NCBI RefSeq assembly: GCF_004331675.1 | Contig: NZ_SJSN01000014.1 | Location: forward strand, 1 to 64,000 | DNA from: Pedobacter frigidisoli | Lineage (GTDB): Bacteria; Bacteroidota; Bacteroidia; Sphingobacteriales; Sphingobacteriaceae | Reading direction: 5' to 3' | DNA length: 64,000 bases | Part shown: in pieces, positions 7,601 through 15,831 of the stretch | Numbering within the stretch: the stretch's first letter is position 1 | Layout of the letters: every line of letters begins with the position of its first letter | The notes under the pieces: generated by a model | What the model was told of the DNA's origin: nothing | Database searches by the model: none | Seen by the model: only the letters and a program-made list of their open reading frames with translations | Translations under genes and position numbers: made by a program

Positions 7601-8590
7601 ATGAAAAAGGGAATTATTATTCTAGTAGCAGCAACTTTAGGTTTAGCGGCTTGTAACAAAGAGAAAAAGGGAGCCGGAGGCTTATTGTACACTATTCACC
7701 ATTCAGAAGGAAAAGAGAAAATTAAGGAAGGTGATATTGTGAAGATGAATTTCGTTCAAAAAAACGATAAGGATTCTGTGTTATCTAGCACATACGAAAG
7801 TGAAATGCCAGCAGTATTTCCTGCACAAAAGAAAATGTATGCTGGTGATATGAATGATGTTTTAACATTGTTTGGAGAAGGCGATAGCGCAACTTTCAAG
7901 GTTAACTTGGATACAATGGCTACGAATAGCAAACAGCCTAAACCAGAGCAGTTTAAGAATGATAAATACATCACTTTTACAGTTAAAATTGAAAAGGTTT
8001 TCAAGAAAAATGCTAACGAAGCTGATTCTTCTTTCCAAAAAAGAGCTACAGAATTTTTTCAAGCTGACTTCAAAGCAACTTCTGCCAAACAAAAAGCTTC
8101 TGAACCTGCAAAAATTAAAAGCTTTATCGAGGATAATAAATTAAACGTTAAAACCTCTCCAAGTGGTTTAAACTATATCATCGAAAAGCCAGGATCTGCA
8201 GATAGAGCTACCATTGGCGATACTTTATTGGTTAACTACGTAGGTAGAATTACTAAAAAAGATGCAAAAGGTAAATACAAAATCTTCGATACTAGCGATG
8301 AAAAATTAGATAAAGCAGAAGGAAACTCAAGACCAGGTAAACCTTATGGCCCACAAAAAATGGCTGTTGGACAAACTGTTCCAGGTTTCGACGAAGCTTT
8401 GAAGATGATTGGTAAAGGTGGTAAAATTAAGGTTGTTATCCCTTCTAAATTAGGTTATGGCGAACAAGGTGCTCCACAAGCAGGTATTATGCCAAACAGT
8501 CCAATCGCTTTCGATTTAGAAATTGTTGATATTATTAAAGGAAAACCAGGCGCAGCAGCTCCACAAATGCCTGCTCCAGTGATGAGATAA
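7601..8590 (+). CDS. FKBP-type peptidyl-prolyl isomerase lipoprotein (first of a tandem pair)
   Basis: The 329-residue protein begins with a lipoprotein signal (MKKGIIILVAATLGLAAC, Cys18). A degenerate FKBP-like N-terminal half contains EGDIVKMNFVQKND and GEGDSATFKVNLD, followed by a helical linker and a canonical FKBP domain in the C-terminal half. That domain has LVNYVGRITKKDAKGKYKIFDTS, VPGFDEALKMIGKGGKIKVVIPS and LGYGEQGAPQAGIMPNSPIAFDLE. It is presumably anchored to a membrane on the periplasmic side and acts as an isomerase/chaperone. It is followed by a terminator and by a diverged paralogue of the same length and architecture. Confidence 0.88.
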   Translation: MKKGIIILVAATLGLAACNKEKKGAGGLLYTIHHSEGKEKIKEGDIVKMNFVQKNDKDSVLSSTYESEMPAVFPAQKKMYAGDMNDVLTLFGEGDSATFKVNLDTMATNSKQPKPEQFKNDKYITFTVKIEKVFKKNANEADSSFQKRATEFFQADFKATSAKQKASEPAKIKSFIEDNKLNVKTSPSGLNYIIEKPGSADRATIGDTLLVNYVGRITKKDAKGKYKIFDTSDEKLDKAEGNSRPGKPYGPQKMAVGQTVPGFDEALKMIGKGGKIKVVIPSKLGYGEQGAPQAGIMPNSPIAFDLEIVDIIKGKPGAAAPQMPAPVMR

Positions 8591-8614
8591 TAATTTTCAA
8601 AATATAGATACTAG

Positions 8615-8646
8615 TCCTGCTTAAATATTTAAGCAGGATTTTTTTT
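8615..8646 (+). terminator. Rho-independent terminator after the first FKBP lipoprotein
   Basis: TCCTGCTTAA and TTAAGCAGGA form a ten-base-pair stem around a short ATAT loop, followed by eight T. Confidence 0.9.
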
Positions 8647-8722
8647 ATCAAAATTTTGCGAATAACGTTCTCATGTGTACAAATAATACATTTCTCAGAT
8701 TTATATAAAACTTATTATAACC

Positions 8723-8730
8723 TATCTTTG
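8723..8730 (+). promoter_or_regulatory. -7 box (TATCTTTG) for the second FKBP lipoprotein
   Basis: TATCTTTG matches TAnnTTTG. The ATG is 83 bases downstream, so this gene has a longer leader (about 78 bases) than most in the window. Confidence 0.5.
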
Positions 8731-8813
8731 TAGTGATCTATAAAATAAATCGAGCATCAGAAGATGAAAGGAGCTTAGTAAATTCTTTCATTTCTTGAAA
8801 TAATAACAATTAA

Positions 8814-9785
8814 ATGAAAAGAGGAATCATTATTCTATTAGCAGCAGCTTTGGGCTTGTCTGCCTGTAACAAATTTGAAAAAGGGGAGGGCGGCATGACT
8901 TACAAAATATATAAAAGTGAGGGCAAGCCAAAAATACAAGAGGGTGATTATGTAAAGTTAAATGGTGTTGAAACCGTAGAAACCACCACCAATCCTGATT
9001 CGGTAATGGTAAATACTTACGATAATGAGCGTCCTGCATTTTTTGCGATTACAAAGGCAATGTTTAAAGGTGATTTAACCTCAAGCTTAAAATTATTAGG
9101 CGAAGGAGATAGTGCAGTTTTTAAGTTGAATTTAGATTCAATGGAAAAATATTCTGGTCAGCCAAATCCTAAAACCTTAAAATCGAGGTTTGCAACCTTT
9201 ACCATTAAGATTGAAAAGGTTTTGCATAAAGGAACAGATGCCGATTCTGTTTTTGATGCTAAAAAAAGATTATTCTTCGAGGCAGAATATAAAGAGTTGA
9301 ATGAGAAAAATAAGATTGTAGAGCCGAAGAAAATTGCAAAATATATCGAGGAAAATAACCTTAAGGTTTTAACTACGCCATCGGGCTTAAATTATATAAT
9401 TGAAAGACCAGGCAATGCTGAAAGAGCTACGTTAACAGATACCGTTGTGATGGATTATACCGGTCAGTTTACGAACAAAAAATCAGATGGTAAAATAAAT
9501 GTTTTCGATACCTCGAATGCTAAAGTTGCAAAGGAAGCTGGGGTTTATTCGGAAAGCGTACAGTACGTTCCGCGTAACTTACCTTTGGGACAACTGCCTC
9601 AAGGTGTTGTTCAGGGTATCCAAATGATTGGCGTTGGTGGCAAGATAAAAATGATTCTGCCATCGAAGTTGGCATTTGGTGAAAACGGTGGAGGACCTTT
9701 TAATCCATTCACACCATTGGTTTTTGATGTAGAATTGAAAGGAATTGTAAAGCCAGTTGCTGGTGGTCCACTGACACAGAAATAA
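8814..9785 (+). CDS. FKBP-like lipoprotein (second of a tandem pair, diverged)
   Basis: This 323-residue protein is a paralogue of the preceding gene, with the same signal and lipobox (GLSAC), the same degenerate first half (LLGEGDSAVFKLNLDSM) and linker (KYIEENNLKVLTTPSGLNYIIERPG). The C-terminal FKBP domain has diverged. The conserved tyrosine of the L-G/A-Y-G loop is phenylalanine (SKLAFGENGGG), and the loop before the last strand has become proline/phenylalanine-rich (GGGPFNPFTPLVFDVEL). Isomerase activity may be reduced and the chaperone function retained; that is inference. It has its own promoter box and a strong terminator. Confidence 0.85.
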   Translation: MKRGIIILLAAALGLSACNKFEKGEGGMTYKIYKSEGKPKIQEGDYVKLNGVETVETTTNPDSVMVNTYDNERPAFFAITKAMFKGDLTSSLKLLGEGDSAVFKLNLDSMEKYSGQPNPKTLKSRFATFTIKIEKVLHKGTDADSVFDAKKRLFFEAEYKELNEKNKIVEPKKIAKYIEENNLKVLTTPSGLNYIIERPGNAERATLTDTVVMDYTGQFTNKKSDGKINVFDTSNAKVAKEAGVYSESVQYVPRNLPLGQLPQGVVQGIQMIGVGGKIKMILPSKLAFGENGGGPFNPFTPLVFDVELKGIVKPVAGGPLTQK

Positions 9786-9805
9786 CACACGGAAATAACA
9801 CACAG

Positions 9806-9841
9806 AAAAATCCGCAACATATTACACGTTGCGGATTTTTT
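9806..9841. terminator. Bidirectional terminator between convergent genes
   Basis: AAAAATCCGCAAC and GTTGCGGATTTTT form a long stem with an A-run on one side and a T-run on the other. It can terminate both the FKBP lipoprotein (+) and the SH3 gene (-). Confidence 0.9.
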
Positions 9842-9851
9842 GTTTCTAGGC

Positions 9852-10274
9852 CTAAGCTTGTGCTTCTAGATATTGTGCGTAACAATAACCTTCTTCACCA
9901 TCTTTGGTTCTAACCAACCACCATAAATCGTTACTTCTATTTACCAAAGTAATAATTTCATCATGAGCAGCTTTGCCCACGATTGGCTGGTCAGTTCCTG
10001 GCCCTTTACGAATATTTAAATTACTACTTTGCGTAACTACTTTTGCATGGGTTACTGCCGCATCGATGGATACATTTACGTTCAAAACTAAATCTCCTGA
10101 AGTAAAATTGGGATCAATTTGATTATAAACTTCCCAAAGATGATCTTTAGTAGCGCCATCAGCTGCGGTTCCATCAATGTATAAAATGCCATCTTGTTCT
10201 CTAACGGCCAAATCAGTTATACCAGCTGCAGTTGCTGCATCGGTTAGTGCCTTGTATTTCTCTTCTAATGCCAT
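9852..10274 (-). CDS. BON-like/bacterial SH3 domain protein, 140 aa
   Basis: The first ~70 residues resemble a BON-type fold (ITDLAVREQDGILYIDGTAADGATKDHLWEVYNQI and LVLNVNVSI). From about residue 85 there is a bacterial SH3 domain with NLNIRKGPGTDQPIVGKAAH, LVNRSNDLWWLVRTKDGEEGYCYAQYL. SH3b domains usually bind cell-wall or protein ligands. No signal peptide is visible, so the location is uncertain. It follows the BON lipoprotein by seven bases in the same direction, and the two evidently form an operon with related function. Confidence 0.8.
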   Translation of the reverse strand: MALEEKYKALTDAATAAGITDLAVREQDGILYIDGTAADGATKDHLWEVYNQIDPNFTSGDLVLNVNVSIDAAVTHAKVVTQSSNLNIRKGPGTDQPIVGKAAHDEIITLVNRSNDLWWLVRTKDGEEGYCYAQYLEAQA

Positions 10275-10281
10275 GATTCAA

Positions 10282-10746
10282 TTATTTAACAGTTAATTTG
10301 TTATCAATTTTCTTAGGTTTCAATGCACTTAAATGTTGCATTAAGGTAATTAATGATGCTTTGTTAATTTCGCCAGTAAGCGTAACCACGCCATCCTTAA
10401 CATCAGCCTTTACCGTTGGAAAATCTTTGGTAGCATCAGCTACATTTTTCGTTAAAATGGGATCTTCGGCAATAACTACAGGCATGTCTGCCGGTTTCAC
10501 GGTTAAATTATTTACAACTGATTTAGCGCCCTTTTCTGCTTTTGCAATTTCCTCTGCCTTAACTTTAGCGGCATCATCCACTACTTCGCCTGTTAAGGTA
10601 ACTTCGCCTTTGGTTACTGCCACGGTAATACCTGCAGCTTCTTTAGCCTGAATTGCAGATTGAATATCTGCATCTTTTGGTGAGCAACCCGCAAAAAATA
10701 GCGACGCAGCAATTACCATGCTCATAAATAATTTAGTTGTTTTCAT
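10282..10746 (-). CDS. BON-domain lipoprotein, 154 aa
   Basis: The signal sequence ends in a lipobox (SLFFAGC, Cys20). Two BON domains follow: one around ITVAVTKGEVTLTGEVVDDAAKVKAEEIAKAEKGAKSVVNNLTV and the second around FPTVKADVKDGVVTLTGEINKASLI. BON domains (as in OsmY) associate with membranes or phospholipids. The protein is therefore probably a periplasmic or outer-membrane lipoprotein involved in envelope homeostasis; the exact job is unknown. It is the first gene of a two-gene unit with the SH3 protein. Confidence 0.88.
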   Translation of the reverse strand: MKTTKLFMSMVIAASLFFAGCSPKDADIQSAIQAKEAAGITVAVTKGEVTLTGEVVDDAAKVKAEEIAKAEKGAKSVVNNLTVKPADMPVVIAEDPILTKNVADATKDFPTVKADVKDGVVTLTGEINKASLITLMQHLSALKPKKIDNKLTVK

Positions 10747-10914
10747 CCTTTTTGTTTTATGTTGATTTTAATTATAATGCAGAAATAGAATTTTTGTTTT
10801 AACAAATTCCTTTTTTATAAATTAATCGGGGATGATTATGATGCAACCAATATAGTAAATGAATTTAGCTTTCTTAATTTATCTTTTATGATTTTTTTGT
10901 TAACGTTATAAAAG

Positions 10915-11388
10915 CTAAACTTTCCAATCTTTATAAGGATACATGGTTAGATTTGAATTGTAATATTTCTTATCGTGAGTAACTTCCTCAGCAACCCAAT
11001 GTGGTAAATCGAATTGTTCATCTTCGGATTCTAGTTCAATTTCGGCAACGATTAATCCATCGTTTTCGCCTAAAAAAACATCAACTTCCCAGAGCTTACC
11101 TTGGTGCGTAATCTCATGTCTGATTTTTGCTAGTTTTGATTCAGAGAAATTATCGAGTAATTCCGTTGCCTCTTCTAAAGGGATTTCGTATTCAAACTCT
11201 GATCTTGATGCACCAATGGAAATGCCTTTAATCGTTAACCAAGCTTGTGTTTCTGTAATTCTTACCCGAATGGTTTTGTTAGGGTCGGTTAAAATATAGC
11301 CTTGTCTGAAATGTTTTCCAGCAGGTTTATCTAGCTTTAGCCATTCAGTATGATTTAAAAGGAATTTACGTTCTATTTCTTTGCCCAT
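10915..11388 (-). CDS. CYTH-domain protein (putative inorganic triphosphatase)
   Basis: The 157-residue protein has the CYTH signature EIERKFLL at its N-terminus and the alternating charged strands expected of the triphosphate tunnel fold: KTIRVRIT, AWLTIKG, RSEFEYEIPLEEA, KIRHEIT, WEVDVFLGENDGLIVAEIELESE. Members bind triphosphates in a metal-dependent tunnel; single-domain bacterial ones are usually tripolyphosphatases or adenylate-cyclase relatives, and the substrate here is not evident. Its ATG overlaps the hexosaminidase stop codon (TAATG), so it is translationally coupled to that gene although no functional link is known. Confidence 0.9.
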   Translation of the reverse strand: MGKEIERKFLLNHTEWLKLDKPAGKHFRQGYILTDPNKTIRVRITETQAWLTIKGISIGASRSEFEYEIPLEEATELLDNFSESKLAKIRHEITHQGKLWEVDVFLGENDGLIVAEIELESEDEQFDLPHWVAEEVTHDKKYYNSNLTMYPYKDWKV

Positions 11389-13337
11389 TACTTCGATCTT
11401 TTCTGCAAATCTGCTATTGGCATGCTAATTAATCGGCCAACTGGTTGCTTCCCTTTGTAAGTAATTACCCGTAACATACTTGCATCTTTTGGTGGAATTA
11501 AAGCTGCGGTATATTTTGGATAAAAACGGTCCGGCGTAGAGTTGTCAAAACTGTAATAGATATCCAAACCATCAATTTCGGGTGTTAATTCAATCATGAG
11601 TTGCTTATCAGACGAACGTTTTACAGCGATAATCGGGTCGTAAATGGCTGGTGAATATTTTACTTCGGCTAAATCCAAACGTTTAAAGTGTTGTTCTGTA
11701 CGGTCGATAAAACTAGTCCAGTTCTTTTTCTCAATTGGGCTCCAAATAGATTCAGAAATGGCGAAAGCTCGTGGCCAAAGCATGTACTGAACCTGGCGAA
11801 AAGTAAAAATTTGTTCTGTCCATAGATTTGCTTGTGCACCAATGATATACTTAGGATCGGCACCTGCTGGAATAGGATTAAACTGATAGGTCTTATTTAA
11901 TCTCAACGATGCGTAAACCCGAGGCTCGGTAATTACATCTGCCTGCATGTAATCTAAGTACGCAAAATCAGTTGGACTCATTACCACATTGTGCTTTTCT
12001 TTGGAAGCTTCAATCCCGTATTTAAGACCTCTCCAGCTCATCACCGATGCCGTTGGCGATACACCTCCCTCTAAAATTTCATCCCAGCCCATAAATTTTT
12101 TCCCTTTTGAGATGACTATTTGTTCCAATCGTTTTTCGAAATAAGCCTGAACTTGTGGGATGGTTTTTAATCCCTCACGTAACATTAACGCCTTAACTTG
12201 ATCATTTTTCTCCCAAAAATTATGAGGAGCTTCATCACCACCCATGTGGATATATTCGAATGGGAATAGCTTGGCTACTTGGGTAATTACCGAATCTAGA
12301 AAAACATAAACCTTTTCATTTGCAGGGCAGAGTGTATTATCAACCAAAGCTGTTGGTGGTGCACCACGACTCCAGTCCATAATTTTCTCACCTGAGCGTA
12401 CTTTATAATTTGCCGCATCGGGTGTGCAAGATAAATCAGGATAAGAAGCAATTGCGGCTAAACTGTGGCCAGGAACATCAATTTCGGGCATGATATTTAC
12501 AAAACGTTCTTGCGCATATTGAACGAGTTCCTTAATATCCTCTTGGGTATAAAATCCGCCATAAGTTCGAGGCTCATCAGCTGTTGGAGGAGTGAAATCG
12601 CCGAAAGTTCCCGTTTTTTGAACACTCCATGCACCAACTTCAGTTAGTTTTGGTAAGCCCTTAATTTCGATTCTCCAGCCTTCATCATCAGTTAAATGGA
12701 AGTGTAAAAGATTGAATTTATAACGAACCATATTATCGATAAACTGCTTCACTTCATCTTTGGTGAAAAAGTGGCGGGCGACATCGAACATTAGCCCTCT
12801 CCAGCCTAATTTCGGATAATCAACTACATCAACGCATGGTAATTTCCATTTTACATTGGCGACAACTTCCTTACTCTCAATTTCAACAGGGAAAAGTTGA
12901 ATTAGTGATTGAACGCCCCAAAAAATACCTGCAGGTTTGTTCGCAGTAATTACAATTTGAGTGGGATTTACATTTAACTTATATCCCTCCAAACCTAATA
13001 GTACATCATTTTGAGTATTTAAGATCAATTTTATTGTTGGATGATTTGCTGATGTAACTGAACTTACAAACCTGCCGGTCGCTCGCTCAATCCTTTCAGA
13101 AAGGAAAGCAACAGATTGTTTCAAATCTTCACTTTTTGATGCCTGAATACTAATATTTTCTGGCAAAGTAAACGTTCCTGCTTTCTTCATTAACGAAACC
13201 GGTACGGGAATGATGGCGATTGAGGCCGTTGAAATAGCGGTTTCGGCATCGCCGATTTCAGTTTCGTTAACTAAGGTTTGAGCGTATGAGTTGGCAGCAA
13301 AAAAGCAGCAGGAAATAATCAGGAATAGTTTTTTCAT
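11388..13337 (-). CDS. Beta-N-acetylhexosaminidase, GH20
   Basis: The 649-residue secreted enzyme has a signal peptide (MKKLFLIISCCFFAANSYAQ), a GH20b domain (about residues 40-165, with KPAGIFWGVQSLIQLFP) and a catalytic GH20 barrel. In the barrel, DVARHFFTKDEVKQFIDNM, HFHLTDDEGWRIEI and the catalytic Asp-Glu pair in HMGGDEAPHNFW are present. A C-terminal segment adds a beta-rich region (DIYYSFDNSTPD). The enzyme removes terminal N-acetylglucosamine or N-acetylgalactosamine from chitin, peptidoglycan fragments or glycans in the periplasm. No SusCD pair is nearby. It leads a two-gene unit with the CYTH protein. Confidence 0.95.
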   Translation of the reverse strand: MKKLFLIISCCFFAANSYAQTLVNETEIGDAETAISTASIAIIPVPVSLMKKAGTFTLPENISIQASKSEDLKQSVAFLSERIERATGRFVSSVTSANHPTIKLILNTQNDVLLGLEGYKLNVNPTQIVITANKPAGIFWGVQSLIQLFPVEIESKEVVANVKWKLPCVDVVDYPKLGWRGLMFDVARHFFTKDEVKQFIDNMVRYKFNLLHFHLTDDEGWRIEIKGLPKLTEVGAWSVQKTGTFGDFTPPTADEPRTYGGFYTQEDIKELVQYAQERFVNIMPEIDVPGHSLAAIASYPDLSCTPDAANYKVRSGEKIMDWSRGAPPTALVDNTLCPANEKVYVFLDSVITQVAKLFPFEYIHMGGDEAPHNFWEKNDQVKALMLREGLKTIPQVQAYFEKRLEQIVISKGKKFMGWDEILEGGVSPTASVMSWRGLKYGIEASKEKHNVVMSPTDFAYLDYMQADVITEPRVYASLRLNKTYQFNPIPAGADPKYIIGAQANLWTEQIFTFRQVQYMLWPRAFAISESIWSPIEKKNWTSFIDRTEQHFKRLDLAEVKYSPAIYDPIIAVKRSSDKQLMIELTPEIDGLDIYYSFDNSTPDRFYPKYTAALIPPKDASMLRVITYKGKQPVGRLISMPIADLQKRSK

Positions 13338-13435
13338 TGAATAATAAATTGCGGATTAACCGAATAAGTATTAATTCGCAATTTATTAAAAAAGATTTAG
13401 ATGTGGTTTAAATTTGGGTTATTACTTATTCTATT

Positions 13436-13491
13436 GTCACGTTGAGCCTGTCGAAACGCAATATAGATCTTCGACAAGCTCAGACTGACAC
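13436..13491. repeat. Dispersed inverted repeat (GTCACG-TTGAGC..GCTCAG type)
   Basis: GTTGAGCCTGTCGAA and TTCGACAAGCTCAGAC are imperfect inverted copies 14 bases apart, a REP-like hairpin common between Bacteroidetes genes. Relatives occur near 28.0 and 52.65 kb. Confidence 0.7.
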
Positions 13492-13520
13492 GTAGAAGTT
13501 CAAACAGCTGAATACTTTAA

Positions 13521-14885
13521 CTATCCTCTTAAATGATAACCTTTTGGTTTGGTAAATGCCCTCAATCCCTGATGAGAAAGTGTTGCGCCAATGCCCGAGA
13601 ATTTTCTGCCACTCCATGGTAAGGCGGCACTCACTCTATCACAGCAATTCCAGTAACCGGAACCAGAATCCAGCTGACTTAGGATTTTTTCTGCCCGAGA
13701 TTGGTCGGCGGTGTAAACCGATGCTGTTAAACCATAATTTGTGTCTTGCATCATTTTTAAAGCTTCTTTGTCATCTTTAACTTTCATTATACCGATAATG
13801 GGACCGAAACTTTCTTCCCGCATCACTAACATATCGTTGGTAACATCAGTTAAAACAGTAGGTTCGAAAAAGTAACCTTTCCCCTCAATAGCTTTACCGC
13901 CAGTGATTAAATTTGCTCCTTTATCCAAAGCATCTTTAACCTGATTTTCTAAAACCGCAATCTGGTCTTTTCTGGTTAATGAGCCCAAATAAACACCATC
14001 GACAGTTGGTAGGCCACTTTTCCAGCTTTGTACTTCATTAACAAAAGCCGTTAAATAATCTTCATAATTTTTCTCGTGAACGTAGATGCGCTCAACCGAA
14101 CAACAGCTTTGTCCGTTGTTGTAGAAAGCGCCATCGGCTGTTCCAATTGCTGCATTTGCGACATCTGCTACATCTTCAGCAATGTACAAGGGGTCTTTTC
14201 CACCCAATTCCAGCTGACAAGGAACCATTTTCGCCGCCACTTTTTCATAAATATATTTTCCGGTTTTGTACGAGCCCGTGAAAAAGTAGCCGTCGAAATT
14301 CATATCCAACAATGCCGAGCCTGTTTCTCCTGCACCAATTGCGACCTGAAAAATTTCTTCAGGAATACCTGCTTTTTTTAGTAATTTTTCAATTCTGATG
14401 CCTGTTAAAGTTGCATATTCTGATGGTTTATACATCACTGCATTACCACTCAACAAAGCCGGAATAAATACATTTACACCAACCAAATAAGGATAATTCC
14501 ATGCTGAAATGTTGCAAATTACGCCTAGTGGTTCATATTTGATGATTTCTTTTAAGCCTGGTTCTTCCACCATTGTCTCATCTGCCAGATACTTTTCTGC
14601 ATTACCGAGTATCCACTTTATTCTCGCCCTTGCACCGTTAATTTCGTTGCGAGATTGTTGTAGCGGTTTGCCAACTTCGCTTGTTAAAATTGCAGCTAAA
14701 CCCTCAATTTCATTTTCTAAAAGGTCGCTGAAAATACTAAGAATTGCTATTCTTTCTTGCAAGGATAACTTTGCCCAATCTGGTTGAGCTTGCTTTAAGG
14801 TATTGAATTTGATTTGAAGAGATAACAGATTATCTTCTTCTAAAGTGGAAATAATTTCTTCTGTTGCCGGATTGATGATTTGCAT
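13521..14885 (-). CDS. Aldehyde dehydrogenase; proposed gamma-glutamylacetaldehydamide oxidation step
   Basis: The 454-residue NAD(P)-dependent aldehyde dehydrogenase shows the family landmarks: ISAWNYPYLVGVNVFIPALLSGNAVMYKPSE for cofactor binding, FFTGSYKTGK, the general base in LELGGKDP and the nucleophilic cysteine in NNGQSCCSVER. The frame extends upstream through repeat-like sequence; the ATG at 14885 gives the normal MQIINPATEE N-terminus. It is the last gene of the permease-ligase-ADH-hydrolase-ALDH operon. By context it should oxidise the gamma-glutamyl aldehyde made by the upstream alcohol dehydrogenase to an acid such as gamma-glutamylglycine. Family certain; substrate inferred. Confidence 0.9.
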   Translation of the reverse strand: MQIINPATEEIISTLEEDNLLSLQIKFNTLKQAQPDWAKLSLQERIAILSIFSDLLENEIEGLAAILTSEVGKPLQQSRNEINGARARIKWILGNAEKYLADETMVEEPGLKEIIKYEPLGVICNISAWNYPYLVGVNVFIPALLSGNAVMYKPSEYATLTGIRIEKLLKKAGIPEEIFQVAIGAGETGSALLDMNFDGYFFTGSYKTGKYIYEKVAAKMVPCQLELGGKDPLYIAEDVADVANAAIGTADGAFYNNGQSCCSVERIYVHEKNYEDYLTAFVNEVQSWKSGLPTVDGVYLGSLTRKDQIAVLENQVKDALDKGANLITGGKAIEGKGYFFEPTVLTDVTNDMLVMREESFGPIIGIMKVKDDKEALKMMQDTNYGLTASVYTADQSRAEKILSQLDSGSGYWNCCDRVSAALPWSGRKFSGIGATLSHQGLRAFTKPKGYHLRG

Positions 14886-14965
14886 ACTGTTTATTTTTTT
14901 TTGCCACGGAAAGACGGAATTCACGGAAAATATCAATCCATTAAAATCAGTGGTTGCGTAACTAA

Positions 14966-15724
14966 TTATTTTCGATTTAAAATTATTGCATTAAGAAGTG
15001 CCTCGTGTAAATTTTTGCTAAACGGACTTTGTTGGTCTTTTAATCTTTCAGGGTGCCATTGAACAAATAATAGAAACGATTTCCCTGTCGGATAAAGTCT
15101 TTCCATTGCTTCGGTAACGCCATCTGGCGAAATGGCACTAACCACCAAGCCTTTACCTGTTCTATCTGTGCTTTGGTGGTGGTTACTGTTAACCAAACCT
15201 TTATCCGTATTTACAATGCTATTTAACCAAGAGGATGGATTGACAATAATTTCATGGTAGCGGTCGCTTTTATCTGGCATTTTCGAATGGTCGAATTTTC
15301 CCCAGGTCGGAATATCAGGAATTAAAGTTCCGCCAAAAAATACATTGCCAACCTGCATGCCGCGACAAATTCCTAAAACAGGAATTCCGTTTTTTTCGGT
15401 GTATTCCAAAACCTTAAATTCAAATTCATCACGTTGCTCATCAATATCATCTTCATAACAGTAAGGATAATATTCAGACATGTTGTAGAACCTCGGATGC
15501 ACATCTTCGCCACCCGTTAAAACGATGCCATGGCATTTTTCAATTTCATCGAAATTATTCATTTTATAACCGAGCCGGATAACCTCAACATTTTCATTGT
15601 AGGATAAAACCCAGTTGCTGTAAATGTCGAATTTGCTGCAATCGGTAACCCCTATAATATAAGCCCCACCCGACCTCCCCAAATGGGAGGGGTTTAAAGC
15701 GTTCATGTTATTTTGCTCAAACAT
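14966..15724 (-). CDS. Class I glutamine amidotransferase-like gamma-glutamyl hydrolase (PuuD family)
   Basis: This 252-residue protein belongs to the peptidase C26/PuuD family, which hydrolyses gamma-glutamyl amides. GIVLTGGEDVHPRFY, the nucleophile elbow LGICRGMQ with the catalytic cysteine, and QWHPERL with the histidine are present. In the operon it should release glutamate from the oxidised gamma-glutamyl product, for example gamma-glutamylglycine. The core normally starts near AYIIGVTDCS. The ~20 residues before it (ALNPSHLGRSGG...) are a translation of a CCCCTCC/GGGGTGGGG repeat lying in frame between the ATG at 15706 or 15724 and the core. The true start therefore depends on translation through that repeat. 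Confidence 0.88.
   Translation of the reverse strand: MFEQNNMNALNPSHLGRSGGAYIIGVTDCSKFDIYSNWVLSYNENVEVIRLGYKMNNFDEIEKCHGIVLTGGEDVHPRFYNMSEYYPYCYEDDIDEQRDEFEFKVLEYTEKNGIPVLGICRGMQVGNVFFGGTLIPDIPTWGKFDHSKMPDKSDRYHEIIVNPSSWLNSIVNTDKGLVNSNHHQSTDRTGKGLVVSAISPDGVTEAMERLYPTGKSFLLFVQWHPERLKDQQSPFSKNLHEALLNAIILNRK
15662..15700. repeat. GC-rich dispersed hairpin repeat inside the 5' end of the PuuD-like gene
   Basis: On the minus strand AAACCCCTCCCATTTGGGG is followed by AGGTCGGGTGGGGC. A similar unit lies just outside the gene at about 15769-15831, and a third at about 17006-17041 (CCCCTCTTTCAGAGGGG then GGGCGGGGTG). All three sit in the junctions of the same operon. Confidence 0.75.
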
Positions 15725-15831
15725 TATTTAATTTCAATCTATGGGTTCAAAACACAGTCCTTAATTTCCCTCCCCTTTGGGAGGGTTTGCAGAAACTTTT
15801 CCTTATCACTGCCTTTAACAGGGTGGGGCTT

